DNA of 64,000 nt, taken from positions 124,001 to 188,000 of the forward strand of contig NZ_BDBF01000011.1 of NCBI RefSeq assembly GCF_001612845.1, read 5' to 3'. Both the position numbers and the translations under genes were made by a program. The notes beneath the pieces were generated by a model that had not been told where the DNA came from, searched no databases, and saw nothing but the letters and a program-made list of their open reading frames with translations. This document shows, one piece after another, positions 17,743 to 28,292 of this stretch (positions within the stretch are counted from its first letter, which is position 1; each line of letters opens with the position of its first letter). The stretch comes from Nocardia elegans NBRC 108235. Its GTDB lineage: Bacteria; Actinomycetota; Actinomycetes; Mycobacteriales; Mycobacteriaceae.

Positions 17743-20700
17743 ATGCTCGGCAAGGCTGACGTTCGTGACCTCGTGGCGGCGGAGCTGGGGATCCAACCCG
17801 AATCGATCGGATACGACGACGATCTGGTCGGCCTGGGCATGCATTCGATGAAACTGATGCGCCTGGCAGGTCGCTGGCGCAAACAGGGCCACGAGGTCCG
17901 CAGTTCCGAACTCGCGCTCTCACCCACGATCTCGGCATGGGCCGAGCTGCTCGGCGCCACCCCCGAACCGGCCCCCGCCGACAGCGGTGCCGACTCTGCC
18001 ACCGACGGTGCGACATTCACCGAGGGCGAGGAATTCGCCCTCGCCACCATGCAACACGCCTACTGGGTCGGTCGCCGCCAGGACCAGCAGCTCGGCGGTG
18101 TCGCCGCCCATCTCTACGTCGAATTCGACGGCCGCGGCCTGGATGCCGATCGGATGGGCCGCGCGGTCGACCGCCTGGTACGCCGCCATCCGCAGTTGCG
18201 GGCGCAGTTCACCGACGCCGGCACGCAGCGCGTGCTGCCCGAGCCGCTGCTCCCGGTGTTCCGGGTGGAGGACCTGCGCACGTCCGCCGACCCGGACGCG
18301 GAACTGGAACGCCTGCGCCAGGCCAAGAGTCATCAGCGGATGGATGTCGAATCCGGTCAGGTCGTCGACATCACCGTCACTCTGCTGCCCGGCGGCGCGC
18401 ACCGCGTGCACGTCGATGTGGACATGCTCGCCGCGGACGCGTTGAGCTACCGGCGCATTCTCGACGATCTGGCCGCGCTGTACGACGGCGACGCCGATCC
18501 GGCCGACACCGTCGGCTACACCTTCCGCGAATATCTCGACGCCAGAGCGCGCCACGCGCCGGACAATTCGGCCGCCAAGGCCTGGTGGGAGCGGCGGCTC
18601 GCCGACCTGCCCGATATCCCGTCGTTGCCGGTCCTGGCCGAGGACGAGCGCACCGATCCCAGCCGCAGCATCCGGCTGCACCACTGGTTCGAACCCGAGG
18701 CCAAGGCCGGATTCGACACACTCGCCCACAGTCACGGTGTCACCCCGGCGGTCGCGCTGGCCACGGTGTTCGCCGAGACCATCGCGCGCTGGTCCGCGCG
18801 GCAGCGCTTCCTGCTGAACGTCCCGCTGTTCGACCGGGAGCCGCTGCACGACGACATCGACCGCGTAGTGGGTGATTTCACGAACTCGGTGCTGGTCGAC
18901 GTCGATGCCCGCGAGCCGGAATCGATGGTCGCCCGCGCCAAGCGCCTGCAGCGCGAATTGCACACCTGCGCCGTGCATTCCGTATACGAGGGCCTGGATG
19001 TGCTGCGTGATCTCGGCCGGTCGCGTGGTGGTCCGGTGACGCCGTCGGTGGTGTTCACCTCGGGACTGGACCTGGGTGAGCTCTTCTCCGATCGGGTCAC
19101 CGCGCTGTTCGGCGAGCCGGTGTGGATTCTGTCGCAGGGCCCGCAGGTCGATCTGGACGCGCAGGTCGCCGAACTGGGCGGCGGACTGCTGGTCAACTGG
19201 GATGTGCGCCGCGACGCCATGCCCGAGGGAGTGGTCGCGGCGATGTTCGCCGAATTCCGCCGCCTGCTGCTGACCCTCGCCGAGCCGGGCGCGGACTGGA
19301 ACGCACCGCTGTCGATCGACCTGCCGGTGCGGCAGCGCGCGGTGCGCGAGCGGGTGAACGACACCTTCACCGACTGGCAGGCGCGCACCCTGCACGGTGA
19401 GTTCTTCGCCCGGGCCCGGCGCAAGCCGGAAGCCGAGGCCCTGCGCCGGCGCGGCGGTGCCTGCGACTACGGCGACCTGGCCGATCAGGCGCTCGCGGTG
19501 GCCGCAGCGCTCACCGATGCGGGCGTGCGGCCGGGCGATACCGTCGCGGTGATCGTTCCCAAGGGGCATCGGCAGATTCCGGCCGTACTCGGTGTGCTGG
19601 CCGCGGGCGCGGCCTACGTGCCGATCGGCACCGGTCAGCCGTCGGCGCGGCGCGACCGCATTCTGGCCCGCGCGGGCGCCCGGGTCGCGCTCACCGATGC
19701 GGCGCTCGAGCTGCCGGCCGATGTCACCCCGATCGCACTGAGCACCGCGCTGGCGGGTCGTCGCCTCGATCGCGCCTACGCCAGCGATCCGGATGCCGTC
19801 GCCTACGTGCTGTTCACCTCCGGATCCACCGGTGAGCCCAAGGGTGTGGAGGTCAGCCATCGGGCCGCCGCCAACACCGTCGACGCCCTCGCGGCGTATT
19901 TCGGCCTGGACGCGCACGCTCGCCTGCTGGGCCTGTCGTCGCTGGAATTCGATCTGTCGGTCTTCGACATCTTCGCCCCGCTCGCGCTGGGCGGTGCGCT
20001 GGTGTGTGTGGACGCCGAGATCGAGCGGGACGCCCGGGCGTGGGCCCGGCTGATCGCCGAACACGAAGTGAGCGTGCTCAATTGCGCGCCCGGCTTGATC
20101 GGGATGTTGCTGGACTCCGCCGACGCGCAGGACCTGCGCACCCTCCGGGTGGTCGTCACCGGCGGCGACCGGGTCGACGCCGAACTCGCCCGTCGCCTGC
20201 GCGCCCTGGTGCCCGGCCTGCGTTTCGCCGGTCTGGGCGGAGCCACCGAGGCCGCGATTCATTCGACCGTCTGCGAAGTGACCGAGGACTTCCCGGCCGA
20301 CCGCACCGCGGTGCCCTACGGCACGCCGCTGGCCAATGTGGCGATGCGCGTGGTGAACGAGCGCGGCGAGGACTGCCCCGACTGGGTCGTCGGCGAATTG
20401 TGGATCGGCGGAACCAGTGTGGCCGACGGCTATCGCGGCGATCCGGAACGCACCGCGCAGCGTTTCGTCGAGTACGGCGGCCTGCGGTGGTACCGCACCG
20501 GCGATCTGGCCCGCTATCTGCCCGACGGCACCGTCGACTTCCTCGGTCGCGCCGACCATCAGGTGAAGATCCGCGGCTACCGCGTGGAACTCGGCGAGGT
20601 CGAAACCGCCCTGACCACACTGCCGTCCGTGCAGCAGGCCGTCGCGCTGGTGACCGGTTCCGGCCGGTTGGCGGCCGCGGTGCGGGCCGGCGCGGTGGTC

Positions 20701-21219
20701 ACCGCCGACGAACTGCGGGCCGCGCTGCGGGATCTGCTTCCCGCCCACATGATTCCGGACCTGATCGAAACCGTGTCCGAGATTCCGCTGACTCCCAACG
20801 GGAAATTGGACCGGGCGGCGATCCGGCGGCTGATGGAGGCGGGCGCGCCCGACGCCGGCGCATCCGCGGTGCCGCCGGCGAACGAGGTCGAGGCGGCGCT
20901 GGCCTATATCGCGGCGCAGATTCTCGGTGTCGACACCCTCGGTGTGGAAACCGATTTCTTCGAGATCGGCGGCAATTCGATTCTGGCCACCACGCTGACC
21001 GCCCAGGTGCGCGGACTGCTCGCGGTCGAGAAATTCGGTGTCACCGCGGTATTCGCCGGCCGGACGGTGCGCCGCATCGCCGCGCAGTTGCAGGCCGACG
21101 AAACCATCCCGGGTCGCTTGGCGCAGGTCTCGCGAATCCTGCTGGAGCTGGCCGAAGTGCCGGTGCCCCAGCCTCATTCGGCACAGGCCGATTCGGCTCT
21201 CGCCTCGGCGGGGAACTGA
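17743..21219 (+). CDS. mbtB: Phenyloxazoline synthase NRPS, ArCP-Cy-A-T (MbtB-like)
   Basis: This 1,158-residue protein begins with an aryl-carrier domain (1-75, GLGMHSMKL, Ser35). A heterocyclization domain follows (about 95-520) with the DxxxxDxxS motif as DMLAADALS near residue 227, then an A domain (about 545-1010, FTSGSTGEPKG, the GGATEA variant usual in aryl-oxazoline/thiazoline synthetases, YRTGDL) and a T domain (about 1040-1110, FFEIGGNSILA). It should take salicylate on the first carrier, add Ser/Thr (or Cys) and cyclize it to the phenol-oxazoline iron ligand. By-eye pocket residues are about D-L-F-N-V-G-L-I-H. Unlike M. tuberculosis MbtB it has no C-terminal thioesterase; a separate TE lies at 27466. 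ATG at 17743 with GGTGAGGAG upstream. Confidence 0.92.
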   Translation: MLGKADVRDLVAAELGIQPESIGYDDDLVGLGMHSMKLMRLAGRWRKQGHEVRSSELALSPTISAWAELLGATPEPAPADSGADSATDGATFTEGEEFALATMQHAYWVGRRQDQQLGGVAAHLYVEFDGRGLDADRMGRAVDRLVRRHPQLRAQFTDAGTQRVLPEPLLPVFRVEDLRTSADPDAELERLRQAKSHQRMDVESGQVVDITVTLLPGGAHRVHVDVDMLAADALSYRRILDDLAALYDGDADPADTVGYTFREYLDARARHAPDNSAAKAWWERRLADLPDIPSLPVLAEDERTDPSRSIRLHHWFEPEAKAGFDTLAHSHGVTPAVALATVFAETIARWSARQRFLLNVPLFDREPLHDDIDRVVGDFTNSVLVDVDAREPESMVARAKRLQRELHTCAVHSVYEGLDVLRDLGRSRGGPVTPSVVFTSGLDLGELFSDRVTALFGEPVWILSQGPQVDLDAQVAELGGGLLVNWDVRRDAMPEGVVAAMFAEFRRLLLTLAEPGADWNAPLSIDLPVRQRAVRERVNDTFTDWQARTLHGEFFARARRKPEAEALRRRGGACDYGDLADQALAVAAALTDAGVRPGDTVAVIVPKGHRQIPAVLGVLAAGAAYVPIGTGQPSARRDRILARAGARVALTDAALELPADVTPIALSTALAGRRLDRAYASDPDAVAYVLFTSGSTGEPKGVEVSHRAAANTVDALAAYFGLDAHARLLGLSSLEFDLSVFDIFAPLALGGALVCVDAEIERDARAWARLIAEHEVSVLNCAPGLIGMLLDSADAQDLRTLRVVVTGGDRVDAELARRLRALVPGLRFAGLGGATEAAIHSTVCEVTEDFPADRTAVPYGTPLANVAMRVVNERGEDCPDWVVGELWIGGTSVADGYRGDPERTAQRFVEYGGLRWYRTGDLARYLPDGTVDFLGRADHQVKIRGYRVELGEVETALTTLPSVQQAVALVTGSGRLAAAVRAGAVVTADELRAALRDLLPAHMIPDLIETVSEIPLTPNGKLDRAAIRRLMEAGAPDAGASAVPPANEVEAALAYIAAQILGVDTLGVETDFFEIGGNSILATTLTAQVRGLLAVEKFGVTAVFAGRTVRRIAAQLQADETIPGRLAQVSRILLELAEVPVPQPHSAQADSALASAGN

Positions 21220-21271
21220 GCCACCGCAGCACAGGCCCCGAGTTTTCGTTGTAGACAGATTGGTTCGTCAG

Positions 21272-24200
21272 ATGCGTTCGCTGGAAGACCTGCAGGTAGC
21301 GATGGCCGCTCGGCTCGCCGAGGAGGGTTTGGCCACCGCCGCGGCTGTGCCGGTGCGCCGGAATCCGGAACGGGCGCCGTTGTCGTTCGGCCAGCGTTAC
21401 GTGTGGGCGCATCAGCAGATTTCGCCCGGCAGCTCCGCCTACAACCTGTGCCTGGCGTTGACCTTCGAGGGCGCGGCGGACGCCGAGCCGATCGATGTGG
21501 GCGCCCTGCGCACGGCCTTCGCCGCGCTCGTCGAGCGGCACGAGGTGCTGCGCACCACCTATCACACCGATGAGGACGGTGAGCCCTATCAGCGGATCCA
21601 TTCCGACCTGCCGCCCCGGCTGGTGGAGGAGGATCTGTCCGGTCTCGCCGAGGAGCAGGCCCGGCAGCGGTTGCGTGAGCTGACCGAGGCCGCGGCCCGG
21701 GAAACCTTCGATCTGACATCGGAGTCCTCGCTGCGGGTGACCTTCGTTCGCATATCCGCCGGTGAACTGGTCGCGGTGGTGGTCATTCAGCACATCGCGT
21801 GGGACGGTATGACACTGCCCGCGCTCTCGCGGGATGTGGAGAACTTCTACCGGCAGGCACTGACCGGCCCGGTCACGGTGGAGCCGCTGCGGTTACAGGT
21901 CGCCGATTTCGCCGAATGGGAGGCCGACCGGTTCGCCGCCGACGACCATGCCGAGGATATTCGCTTCTGGCGCAACAGCTTCGACGGTGAACTGCCGGAA
22001 CTGCAGCTGCCCTACGATCGCCGCCCGGTCGCGGCCACCGAACGCGGAGCCCGCTGCGATCGCCCGCTGAGCGCGGCCGCCGACGCGACGCTGCGCCGCC
22101 TCACCGCCGACCTGCGCACCACCCCGTTCTCGGTGTTCCTCGCCGCCTATTACGTCGCGCTGCGCGAGATGACCGGGCGCACCGACATGGTCATCGGCAC
22201 CACCGTGGCCAACCGCGAAGAGTCCGGGATGGAACTGCTGATCGGCAATCTCGGCAATATGCTCCCGCTGCGCATCGCCGGCCGCGACGATCAGCGCTTC
22301 GCCGAGCTGGTCGAGCACGTGCGCGGCGTGATCACCGACGCGTTCGGGCACAAGCATTTTCCGCAGGAAGGCATCGTCCGCGCGGTGAACGCCGCGACCG
22401 GCAACGTCGGCTCCCAGCTGTTCGACACGATGGTGCTGTTCCTGCACCAGAAAATCGACGGCCCCCAGCTTCCGGGCGCCACCACCAGCTGGGAGTTGAT
22501 GGACAACGGCGCGGCCCTGCTGCCGCTGGTGGTGGAGACCTTCATGCACGGTGATCGGACCGACGTCCAGATCACCTATCGCACCGATCTTTTCGATCCC
22601 GTCACGATCGATCGCCTGCACGAATACATCGACCTCGTGCTCGCCGCCGCGACCGCCGACCGAAAGGTATCGGAGCTCGCCACGTTGTCGCCGACCGATC
22701 GTAAGGCGCTGGCGCAGTGGTCGCACGGCGCCGCGGTGCCGATCGAGGCGCAGACCGCCGACGCGATGATCCGCGCCTCCGCGCGCACCTACCCGGACCG
22801 TACGGCCGTGGTGTTCGGCGATATCGAACTGACCTACCGCGAATTCGACACCCGGGTGAACCGGCTCGCGCGCCTGCTGCTCGCGGAGGGCGTGCGGCCC
22901 GGCGATCGAGTCGGCGTCTACGCCGAACGCAGTGAGCGGCTGCCGATCGCGTTCGCGGCGGTGCTGCGCGTCGGCGCGGTGTATTTCCCGATCGACCCCA
23001 GCTATCCGCTCGACCGCATCGAGTACATGCTCGGCGATGCCGAGCCGGCGCTGCTGCTGATGTCGGCCGACAGGGAACTTGCCCTCGAAAGCCATGTCGC
23101 GGCAATCGATCTCAGCGACAAGTCGGTGATCGAACGGCTGTCCGCGCTGGACGGCTCGGAGCTGTCGCCGGGCGAGCTGCCGCGGCCCCTGCATCCGCTC
23201 GACCCCGCCTATCTGCTCTATACCTCCGGCACCACCGGCCGCCCGAAAGGTGTCGTGATCCACCACCGCGGAATCGCCAACCATGTGCAGTGGATGCGCG
23301 ACTACCTCGGCTTCGGCGAGGAGCGCATCCTGCAGAAGGCGCCGATCGGCTTCGACGTCTCGGTCTTCGAGCTGGTGAACGCGCTGTGCACCGGATCGGC
23401 GACGGTGCTGCCGCCGCCGCGGTGGTGGCAGGCCGATGTGGAGGCGCTCGCCGATATCATCCACCGGCACCGCATCACGCAGATCTCGCTGGTGCCCAGT
23501 GTGGTTCGCGCCTTCATCGATGCGGGGCCGGACCCGGCGCGGCTGCAATCCATGCGCTATGTGTATCTGGGCGGCGAGGCGGTGCCGCCGGCGCTGGTCG
23601 AGGAATCGAGCCGCTTCTTCGGCGGTACGGTGCTCGGTCTCTACGGCCCCACCGAGGGGTCGATGGACCTCATGCACGAGGACTTCGCCGGGCGGACGAA
23701 CACCGAGGAGGCGGCCGGTACCGCGCTCGAACCGGCGCTCATCGGCCTGCCCGAATGGAATTCGTCGGTGTACGTGCTGGACGAGCGGTTGCGGCAGGTG
23801 CCGCCCGGTGTGATCGGTGAGCTCTACCTCGGCGGCGTGCAGCTGGCCCAGGGCTACCATCGCCGCCCCGATCTGACCGCCGGGGCCTTCGTGGCATGCC
23901 CGTTCGCCGGTGAGCCCGGGGCCCGGATGTATCGCACCGGCGATATCGTGCGCTGGAATTCGCAGGGCCGCATGGAATATCTGGGCCGGGTCGACGATCA
24001 GGTCAAGGTGCGCGGACATCGCATCGAGCTGGGTGAGATCGGCACCGTGCTGCGCCGCGTGCCCGGTATCGCCTCCGCCGTCGCGATCACCGTGCCGCAG
24101 GGCGAGCCGAGCCACGACCTGGCGCTGGTGGCCTACTATGTGCCCGAGGCGAACTCGGAGTTCGCCACCGCCGGCGACGCCGAGAACACCGAGCGCATCA

Positions 24201-27200
24201 AAGCCGCACTGGCGCAACGCCTGCCGGAATACATGATCCCCACGGCACTCGTGAAACTGGCGGCACTGCCGCTGACCGCCAACGGCAAACTCGACCGCCG
24301 GGCCCTGCCGCAGCCGGATCTGGGTGGCAGCACCGGGCACGGGCGGGAACTGCGCGAAGGCGCCGAAGCCGCGGTCGCGGAGGTGGTGCGCGCGGTGCTG
24401 CACCTCGGCGATACCACCGCGCTGGCGGCCGACGACGATTTCCTGGCCCTGGGCGGCGATTCCATCAGCGCGATCCGGATGGCGTCGGCGTTGAAGAAGT
24501 ACGGATTGCTGATCACCACCAGCGCGCTGTTCGACGCGCGCACGATCGCCCGCATCGCCGCGGCGTGCGAGCCGATCGCCGAAAGCAGCGGCCCGGCCCT
24601 GGTCGAGGCGGAGAGCCCGGCCGGCTGGATCCCGCTCAATCCCATCGCTGCCCTGCTCACCGAACAATCCGACGACTACCGCTCCTATACCCAGGCCACC
24701 GCGGTCGTGGCGCCCGCGCACAGCACTCGCGAGCAGATCGCCGAGGTCGTCTCGGCGCTGGCCGCACGCCATCCGATGCTGCGTGCCCGGCTCGGCACCG
24801 GTCCCCTCGGCGCCACGGCTTATTACGTCCCGGAACCGGACGAGCCGACCGCCCCGCCCACCCTCGCCGAGGTCGTGATCGATGACGAGAACTGGGACCG
24901 CACCGCGGGTGCGCAGCTGAATGCGCAGTTGGTCGAGCTGAGCGCGCAGCTGGACCCCGACGCGGGGCGCATGCTCGCCGCCGCCTGGGTGCACTCCGCC
25001 GACGGAACGCAGGGGCGGCTGCTGCTGGTCGTCCACCACTTGGTGGTCGACGGTGTGTCCTGGCGTGTGCTGCATGACGATCTGCGTGGACTGTGGGGTG
25101 TCGCGGCCACGACGGTCGAACCGCAGCCGGGGACCTCGGTCAAGACCTGGAACACCGGCCTGGTGCAGGTGGCCGACAGCGACGCCGTCCTCGCGACACT
25201 GCCGTACTGGCGCGCGGCCGCCGAAGCGGTGGATCCGCCGCTCGGCAGTCGCGCCCTGGACCCGGCCGTCGACACCGTCGCGGCCGTGCGCGAGGTCACC
25301 GCCACCCTCGACGCGGACGACACCGCGTTCCTGATGAGCACGGCTACAACGGCTTTCGGCTGCGATTTTCTCGACATCCAGGTCGCCTCGCTCGCGGTCG
25401 CGATCCATCGCTTCCGCCGCCGCCGCGACCGGGACGCGGATGCGGTCGCGGTGACGATGGAACGACACGGCCGGGTCGAAACCCTGTTCAGCGGAGTGGA
25501 TCTCGCGAACACCGTCGGCTGGTTCACCACCACCTACCCGGTCTCGCTGCGCATTCCGGATGCGGGCGAGCAGGTCGAATCCGCGGTGAAGGCGGTCAAG
25601 GAGCAACTGCTCGCGGTGCCCGAATCGGGGATCGGCTGGGGACTGCTGAGCCGGCTCAACCCGGAGACCCGCGCCGAGCTGGCCGGTTCACGCTCGCCGC
25701 AGGTGAGTTTCAATTACATGGGCCGATTCGCCGAGTCCGCCGCGGACCGCGACTCGGTCCGAACCTGGGATGCCGCACCGGAATTCGGCTATCTGGGTGG
25801 CCATGCGGATCCGGCCATGCCGGCCCCGGCGCTGCTGGACGTCAACACCGTGGCACTTGCCGACGGCGACAGTGTGCGGTTGCACGCCTCCTTCCGGTTC
25901 CCGGCTGGCCCGCTGTCCGTGGACGAAGCCGGCGAACTGGCCCAGCTGTGGACCGAGGGCCTGGGCGAACTCGTGAAGACGGTGCGCGACAACCCAATTC
26001 GCCGCCTCACGCCCAGCGACGTGGTCGCCGACGAGGTGACCCAGCCGGATCTGGATCGCTGGCAGGCGCTGTATCGCGGATGCGTGGACATCTACCCGCT
26101 GGCCCCGCTGCAGGCCGGTCTGTACTTCACCGCGCTCGGCTCCGCGGGCAACGACGTCTACAACGTGCAGACGCTCATCGGGGTCCGTGGCGAACTCGAC
26201 CTGCCGCGGCTGTCCGCGGCCTTCGACACCGTGCTCAACCGCTATCCCAATCTGCGCGTGTCGATTTCGGTGTCGCATGCGGGACAGCCCTATGCGGTGG
26301 TCGCCGACCACATGAGCATCCCGGTGCGCGAGATCGACTTCGTGGACCTGCCCGACGCGCAGGAGCGGCTGCACGACTTCTTCCGCGCCGACCAGGCGGA
26401 ACATTTCGACCTCACCCAGGGCCCGCTGCTGCGGGTCACCGTGGTGCATCTGCCCGGCAACCGGCACACGGTCGTGCTGACCTCGCATCATCTGCTGACC
26501 GACGGCTGGTCCGGGCAGCTGCTGCCGCGGGAGATCTTCGCCGAATACGCTGGACGCGGGGGCGAGCCACTCGGCGATCCGGACACCTTCGCGCGGTTCC
26601 TGCGCCTCACCCGGGACCGGGAGGAGGCCACCGAGGCGGCCTGGCGGAACTACCTCGAGGATGTGCGACCGTGCCTCGTCGCCCCGGCCCGCACGCCCGA
26701 CAGCGGCGGCGTACCGGAGGGGCGCACGTTCGTTCTCGACGACGACACGGTCGCGCGTGCCACCGAACTGGCCGCCGAGCAAGGCGCCACCTTCAGTCTG
26801 GTCTGCCAGCTCGCCTGGGCCAACGCGCTGCGATACGTCACCGGCGACCAGGCAACGGTTTTCGGCGAGGTGGTGTCGGGCCGGCCCGCCGACCTCGACG
26901 GCGTCGACCATGCGGTCGGCTGTTTCGCCAACACCATTCCGGTCGCGATCGACCTGGCCGGCGACCGGACCTGGCGCGACCATCTCGCCGAAATGCAGCG
27001 GCACCGGGTGGATCTCATGGAGTATCACCAGTACCGGCTCACCTCGGCGATGCGGGCGGCGGGACGGTCGGGCCCGGCGGCGCGCAAGCTGTTCGACAGC
27101 ATGTTCGTCTTCCAGTCCTATCCGCCGGGCCGCGACGAACTGGAAACCTCGTTGCGCGAGGGCGGTTTGGAGCTGGTGTCGTTCGAGGGCGGCGGCGCCA

Positions 27201-27442
27201 CCGACAACGCGCTGCTGCTGATGATCTTCCCGGCCAATTCCCTGCTGCCCGGCGACGCCGTGCAGGCAGTGGTGTTCTACGCCGAGGACAGTTTCGAAGC
27301 CGACGACGCCCGGATCATCGAGACCGCGTTCCGGAATACGTTGCGCGCCATCGTCGAACAGCCCGACCGCGCCGTCGCCGACACCACCGTGCTCGACGAC
27401 GAGGATCAGGGCCTGCTGGTGATGCGGCGGATGTGGCAGTGA
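21272..27442 (+). CDS. NRPS, C-A-T-E-C (lysine module with epimerase and ester-type terminal C)
   Basis: From the ATG at 21272 the protein has 2,056 residues; no strong ribosome site is seen and TTG 21260 or ATG 21302 are alternatives. Domains are C (about 30-460, QHIAWDG with the catalytic second His kept), A (about 490-1000, YTSGTTGRPKG, GLYGPTE, YRTGDI), T (about 1030-1095, LGGDSISAIRM), E (about 1115-1560, HHLVVDGVSW, MERHGRVE, NTVGWFTT, FNYMGRF) and a second C (about 1605-2040, HHLLTDGWS). By-eye pocket residues are about D-V-F-S-Y-G-L-M-D. It would extend the aryl-oxazoline with a hydroxylysine unit, epimerize it, and use the last C domain to join it to the polyketide hydroxyl or to the next lysine. 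The position after the MbtB-like gene and before TE/KS/AT-KR-ACP supports this. Confidence 0.9.
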   Translation: MRSLEDLQVAMAARLAEEGLATAAAVPVRRNPERAPLSFGQRYVWAHQQISPGSSAYNLCLALTFEGAADAEPIDVGALRTAFAALVERHEVLRTTYHTDEDGEPYQRIHSDLPPRLVEEDLSGLAEEQARQRLRELTEAAARETFDLTSESSLRVTFVRISAGELVAVVVIQHIAWDGMTLPALSRDVENFYRQALTGPVTVEPLRLQVADFAEWEADRFAADDHAEDIRFWRNSFDGELPELQLPYDRRPVAATERGARCDRPLSAAADATLRRLTADLRTTPFSVFLAAYYVALREMTGRTDMVIGTTVANREESGMELLIGNLGNMLPLRIAGRDDQRFAELVEHVRGVITDAFGHKHFPQEGIVRAVNAATGNVGSQLFDTMVLFLHQKIDGPQLPGATTSWELMDNGAALLPLVVETFMHGDRTDVQITYRTDLFDPVTIDRLHEYIDLVLAAATADRKVSELATLSPTDRKALAQWSHGAAVPIEAQTADAMIRASARTYPDRTAVVFGDIELTYREFDTRVNRLARLLLAEGVRPGDRVGVYAERSERLPIAFAAVLRVGAVYFPIDPSYPLDRIEYMLGDAEPALLLMSADRELALESHVAAIDLSDKSVIERLSALDGSELSPGELPRPLHPLDPAYLLYTSGTTGRPKGVVIHHRGIANHVQWMRDYLGFGEERILQKAPIGFDVSVFELVNALCTGSATVLPPPRWWQADVEALADIIHRHRITQISLVPSVVRAFIDAGPDPARLQSMRYVYLGGEAVPPALVEESSRFFGGTVLGLYGPTEGSMDLMHEDFAGRTNTEEAAGTALEPALIGLPEWNSSVYVLDERLRQVPPGVIGELYLGGVQLAQGYHRRPDLTAGAFVACPFAGEPGARMYRTGDIVRWNSQGRMEYLGRVDDQVKVRGHRIELGEIGTVLRRVPGIASAVAITVPQGEPSHDLALVAYYVPEANSEFATAGDAENTERIKAALAQRLPEYMIPTALVKLAALPLTANGKLDRRALPQPDLGGSTGHGRELREGAEAAVAEVVRAVLHLGDTTALAADDDFLALGGDSISAIRMASALKKYGLLITTSALFDARTIARIAAACEPIAESSGPALVEAESPAGWIPLNPIAALLTEQSDDYRSYTQATAVVAPAHSTREQIAEVVSALAARHPMLRARLGTGPLGATAYYVPEPDEPTAPPTLAEVVIDDENWDRTAGAQLNAQLVELSAQLDPDAGRMLAAAWVHSADGTQGRLLLVVHHLVVDGVSWRVLHDDLRGLWGVAATTVEPQPGTSVKTWNTGLVQVADSDAVLATLPYWRAAAEAVDPPLGSRALDPAVDTVAAVREVTATLDADDTAFLMSTATTAFGCDFLDIQVASLAVAIHRFRRRRDRDADAVAVTMERHGRVETLFSGVDLANTVGWFTTTYPVSLRIPDAGEQVESAVKAVKEQLLAVPESGIGWGLLSRLNPETRAELAGSRSPQVSFNYMGRFAESAADRDSVRTWDAAPEFGYLGGHADPAMPAPALLDVNTVALADGDSVRLHASFRFPAGPLSVDEAGELAQLWTEGLGELVKTVRDNPIRRLTPSDVVADEVTQPDLDRWQALYRGCVDIYPLAPLQAGLYFTALGSAGNDVYNVQTLIGVRGELDLPRLSAAFDTVLNRYPNLRVSISVSHAGQPYAVVADHMSIPVREIDFVDLPDAQERLHDFFRADQAEHFDLTQGPLLRVTVVHLPGNRHTVVLTSHHLLTDGWSGQLLPREIFAEYAGRGGEPLGDPDTFARFLRLTRDREEATEAAWRNYLEDVRPCLVAPARTPDSGGVPEGRTFVLDDDTVARATELAAEQGATFSLVCQLAWANALRYVTGDQATVFGEVVSGRPADLDGVDHAVGCFANTIPVAIDLAGDRTWRDHLAEMQRHRVDLMEYHQYRLTSAMRAAGRSGPAARKLFDSMFVFQSYPPGRDELETSLREGGLELVSFEGGGATDNALLLMIFPANSLLPGDAVQAVVFYAEDSFEADDARIIETAFRNTLRAIVEQPDRAVADTTVLDDEDQGLLVMRRMWQ

Positions 27443-27465
27443 CAGATATGAGGAGTCGGACGAGC

Positions 27466-28218
27466 ATGGCAGCAGCACCCGGTTGGATCCGGCAGTTCCA
27501 CGCACCGCGCGGGGCGAGCGCACCGTTGATCATCTGCCCGCACGCGGGCGGCGGCGCATCGACCTATCGGCCCTTCTCGAAGCAGTTGCGCGACCATTTC
27601 GACGTCGGTGTGCTGCAGTACCCCGGCCGGCAGGACCGCGCTCGCGAGGCCGCGCTGCGGACGCTGCCGGAGATCGCCGAGGGTGCCTTCGACGAGTTCG
27701 CGCTCTCACCGTGGAACCGCGACGAGCCGATCACGGTGCTCGGCCACAGTATGGGGTCGATCGTGGCCTTCGAATTCGTCCGCATCGCCGAATCCGAAGG
27801 CGTGCCGGTGCGATTGCTGGCCGTCTCGGGTGCGGTTCCCCCGTCGCGGGTAGCCGAGATGCCCAACCATCCGACCGAGGACGAACAGTTGCTCGACCAT
27901 ATGGCCGGGCTGGAGGGCACCGGCTCGGATCTACTAGGTAATCGTGACCTGATGCGGATGGCGCTGCCCGCGCTGAAGGCCGACTACGCCGCCTTCGACC
28001 GCTACACCTGCCCGCCGGACGTGCGGGTACAGGCTCCCGTCCAGGCGATGGGCGGCAGCGACGACGAGTACGTCACCATGGGCGACCTCTACGGCTGGCA
28101 GCAGCACACCGAATCGCAGCTGTCGGTATCGATATTCGACGGTGGCCACTTCTATTTGCACGACCACGTGGAGGGCATCGCGGAGCTGCTCGTCGCCGAG
28201 ATGGAGACCACAGCATGA
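27466..28218 (+). CDS. Type II thioesterase (editing hydrolase) of the siderophore cluster
   Basis: This 250-residue alpha/beta hydrolase has the oxyanion segment CPHAGGGAS near the start, nucleophile motif GHSMGS, a distal GGSDDEYV acidic loop and a C-terminal GGHFYLHDH histidine. These form the GrsT/RifR-type stand-alone thioesterase pattern. It probably clears misprimed carrier domains or substitutes for the TE that is fused to MbtB in M. tuberculosis. The start is the ATG at 27466 with AGGAG ten bases upstream; an in-frame ATG at 27448 is less likely. It sits 23 bp after the C-A-T-E-C gene and before the ketosynthase gene. Confidence 0.9.
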   Translation: MAAAPGWIRQFHAPRGASAPLIICPHAGGGASTYRPFSKQLRDHFDVGVLQYPGRQDRAREAALRTLPEIAEGAFDEFALSPWNRDEPITVLGHSMGSIVAFEFVRIAESEGVPVRLLAVSGAVPPSRVAEMPNHPTEDEQLLDHMAGLEGTGSDLLGNRDLMRMALPALKADYAAFDRYTCPPDVRVQAPVQAMGGSDDEYVTMGDLYGWQQHTESQLSVSIFDGGHFYLHDHVEGIAELLVAEMETTA

Positions 28219-28292
28219 GCGACGCGACCGGAGGCGGCAGCGTGCGTAACCACGGAGGGAGCCGGGAATGCCCGCAGGTGACCACAGCATGA
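28215..28292 (+). other. Possible 25-codon coupling ORF between thioesterase and ketosynthase
   Basis: A 25-residue frame starts at the ATG overlapping the thioesterase stop (ATGA) and stops at the TGA overlapping an internal ATG of the ketosynthase frame (ATGA). Its two ends lie in a 20-bp imperfect direct repeat (ACCACAGCATGAGYGAYGCG at about 28207 and 28281). It may be a translational-coupling relic or the remains of a local duplication. Coding is not demonstrated. Confidence 0.25.
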
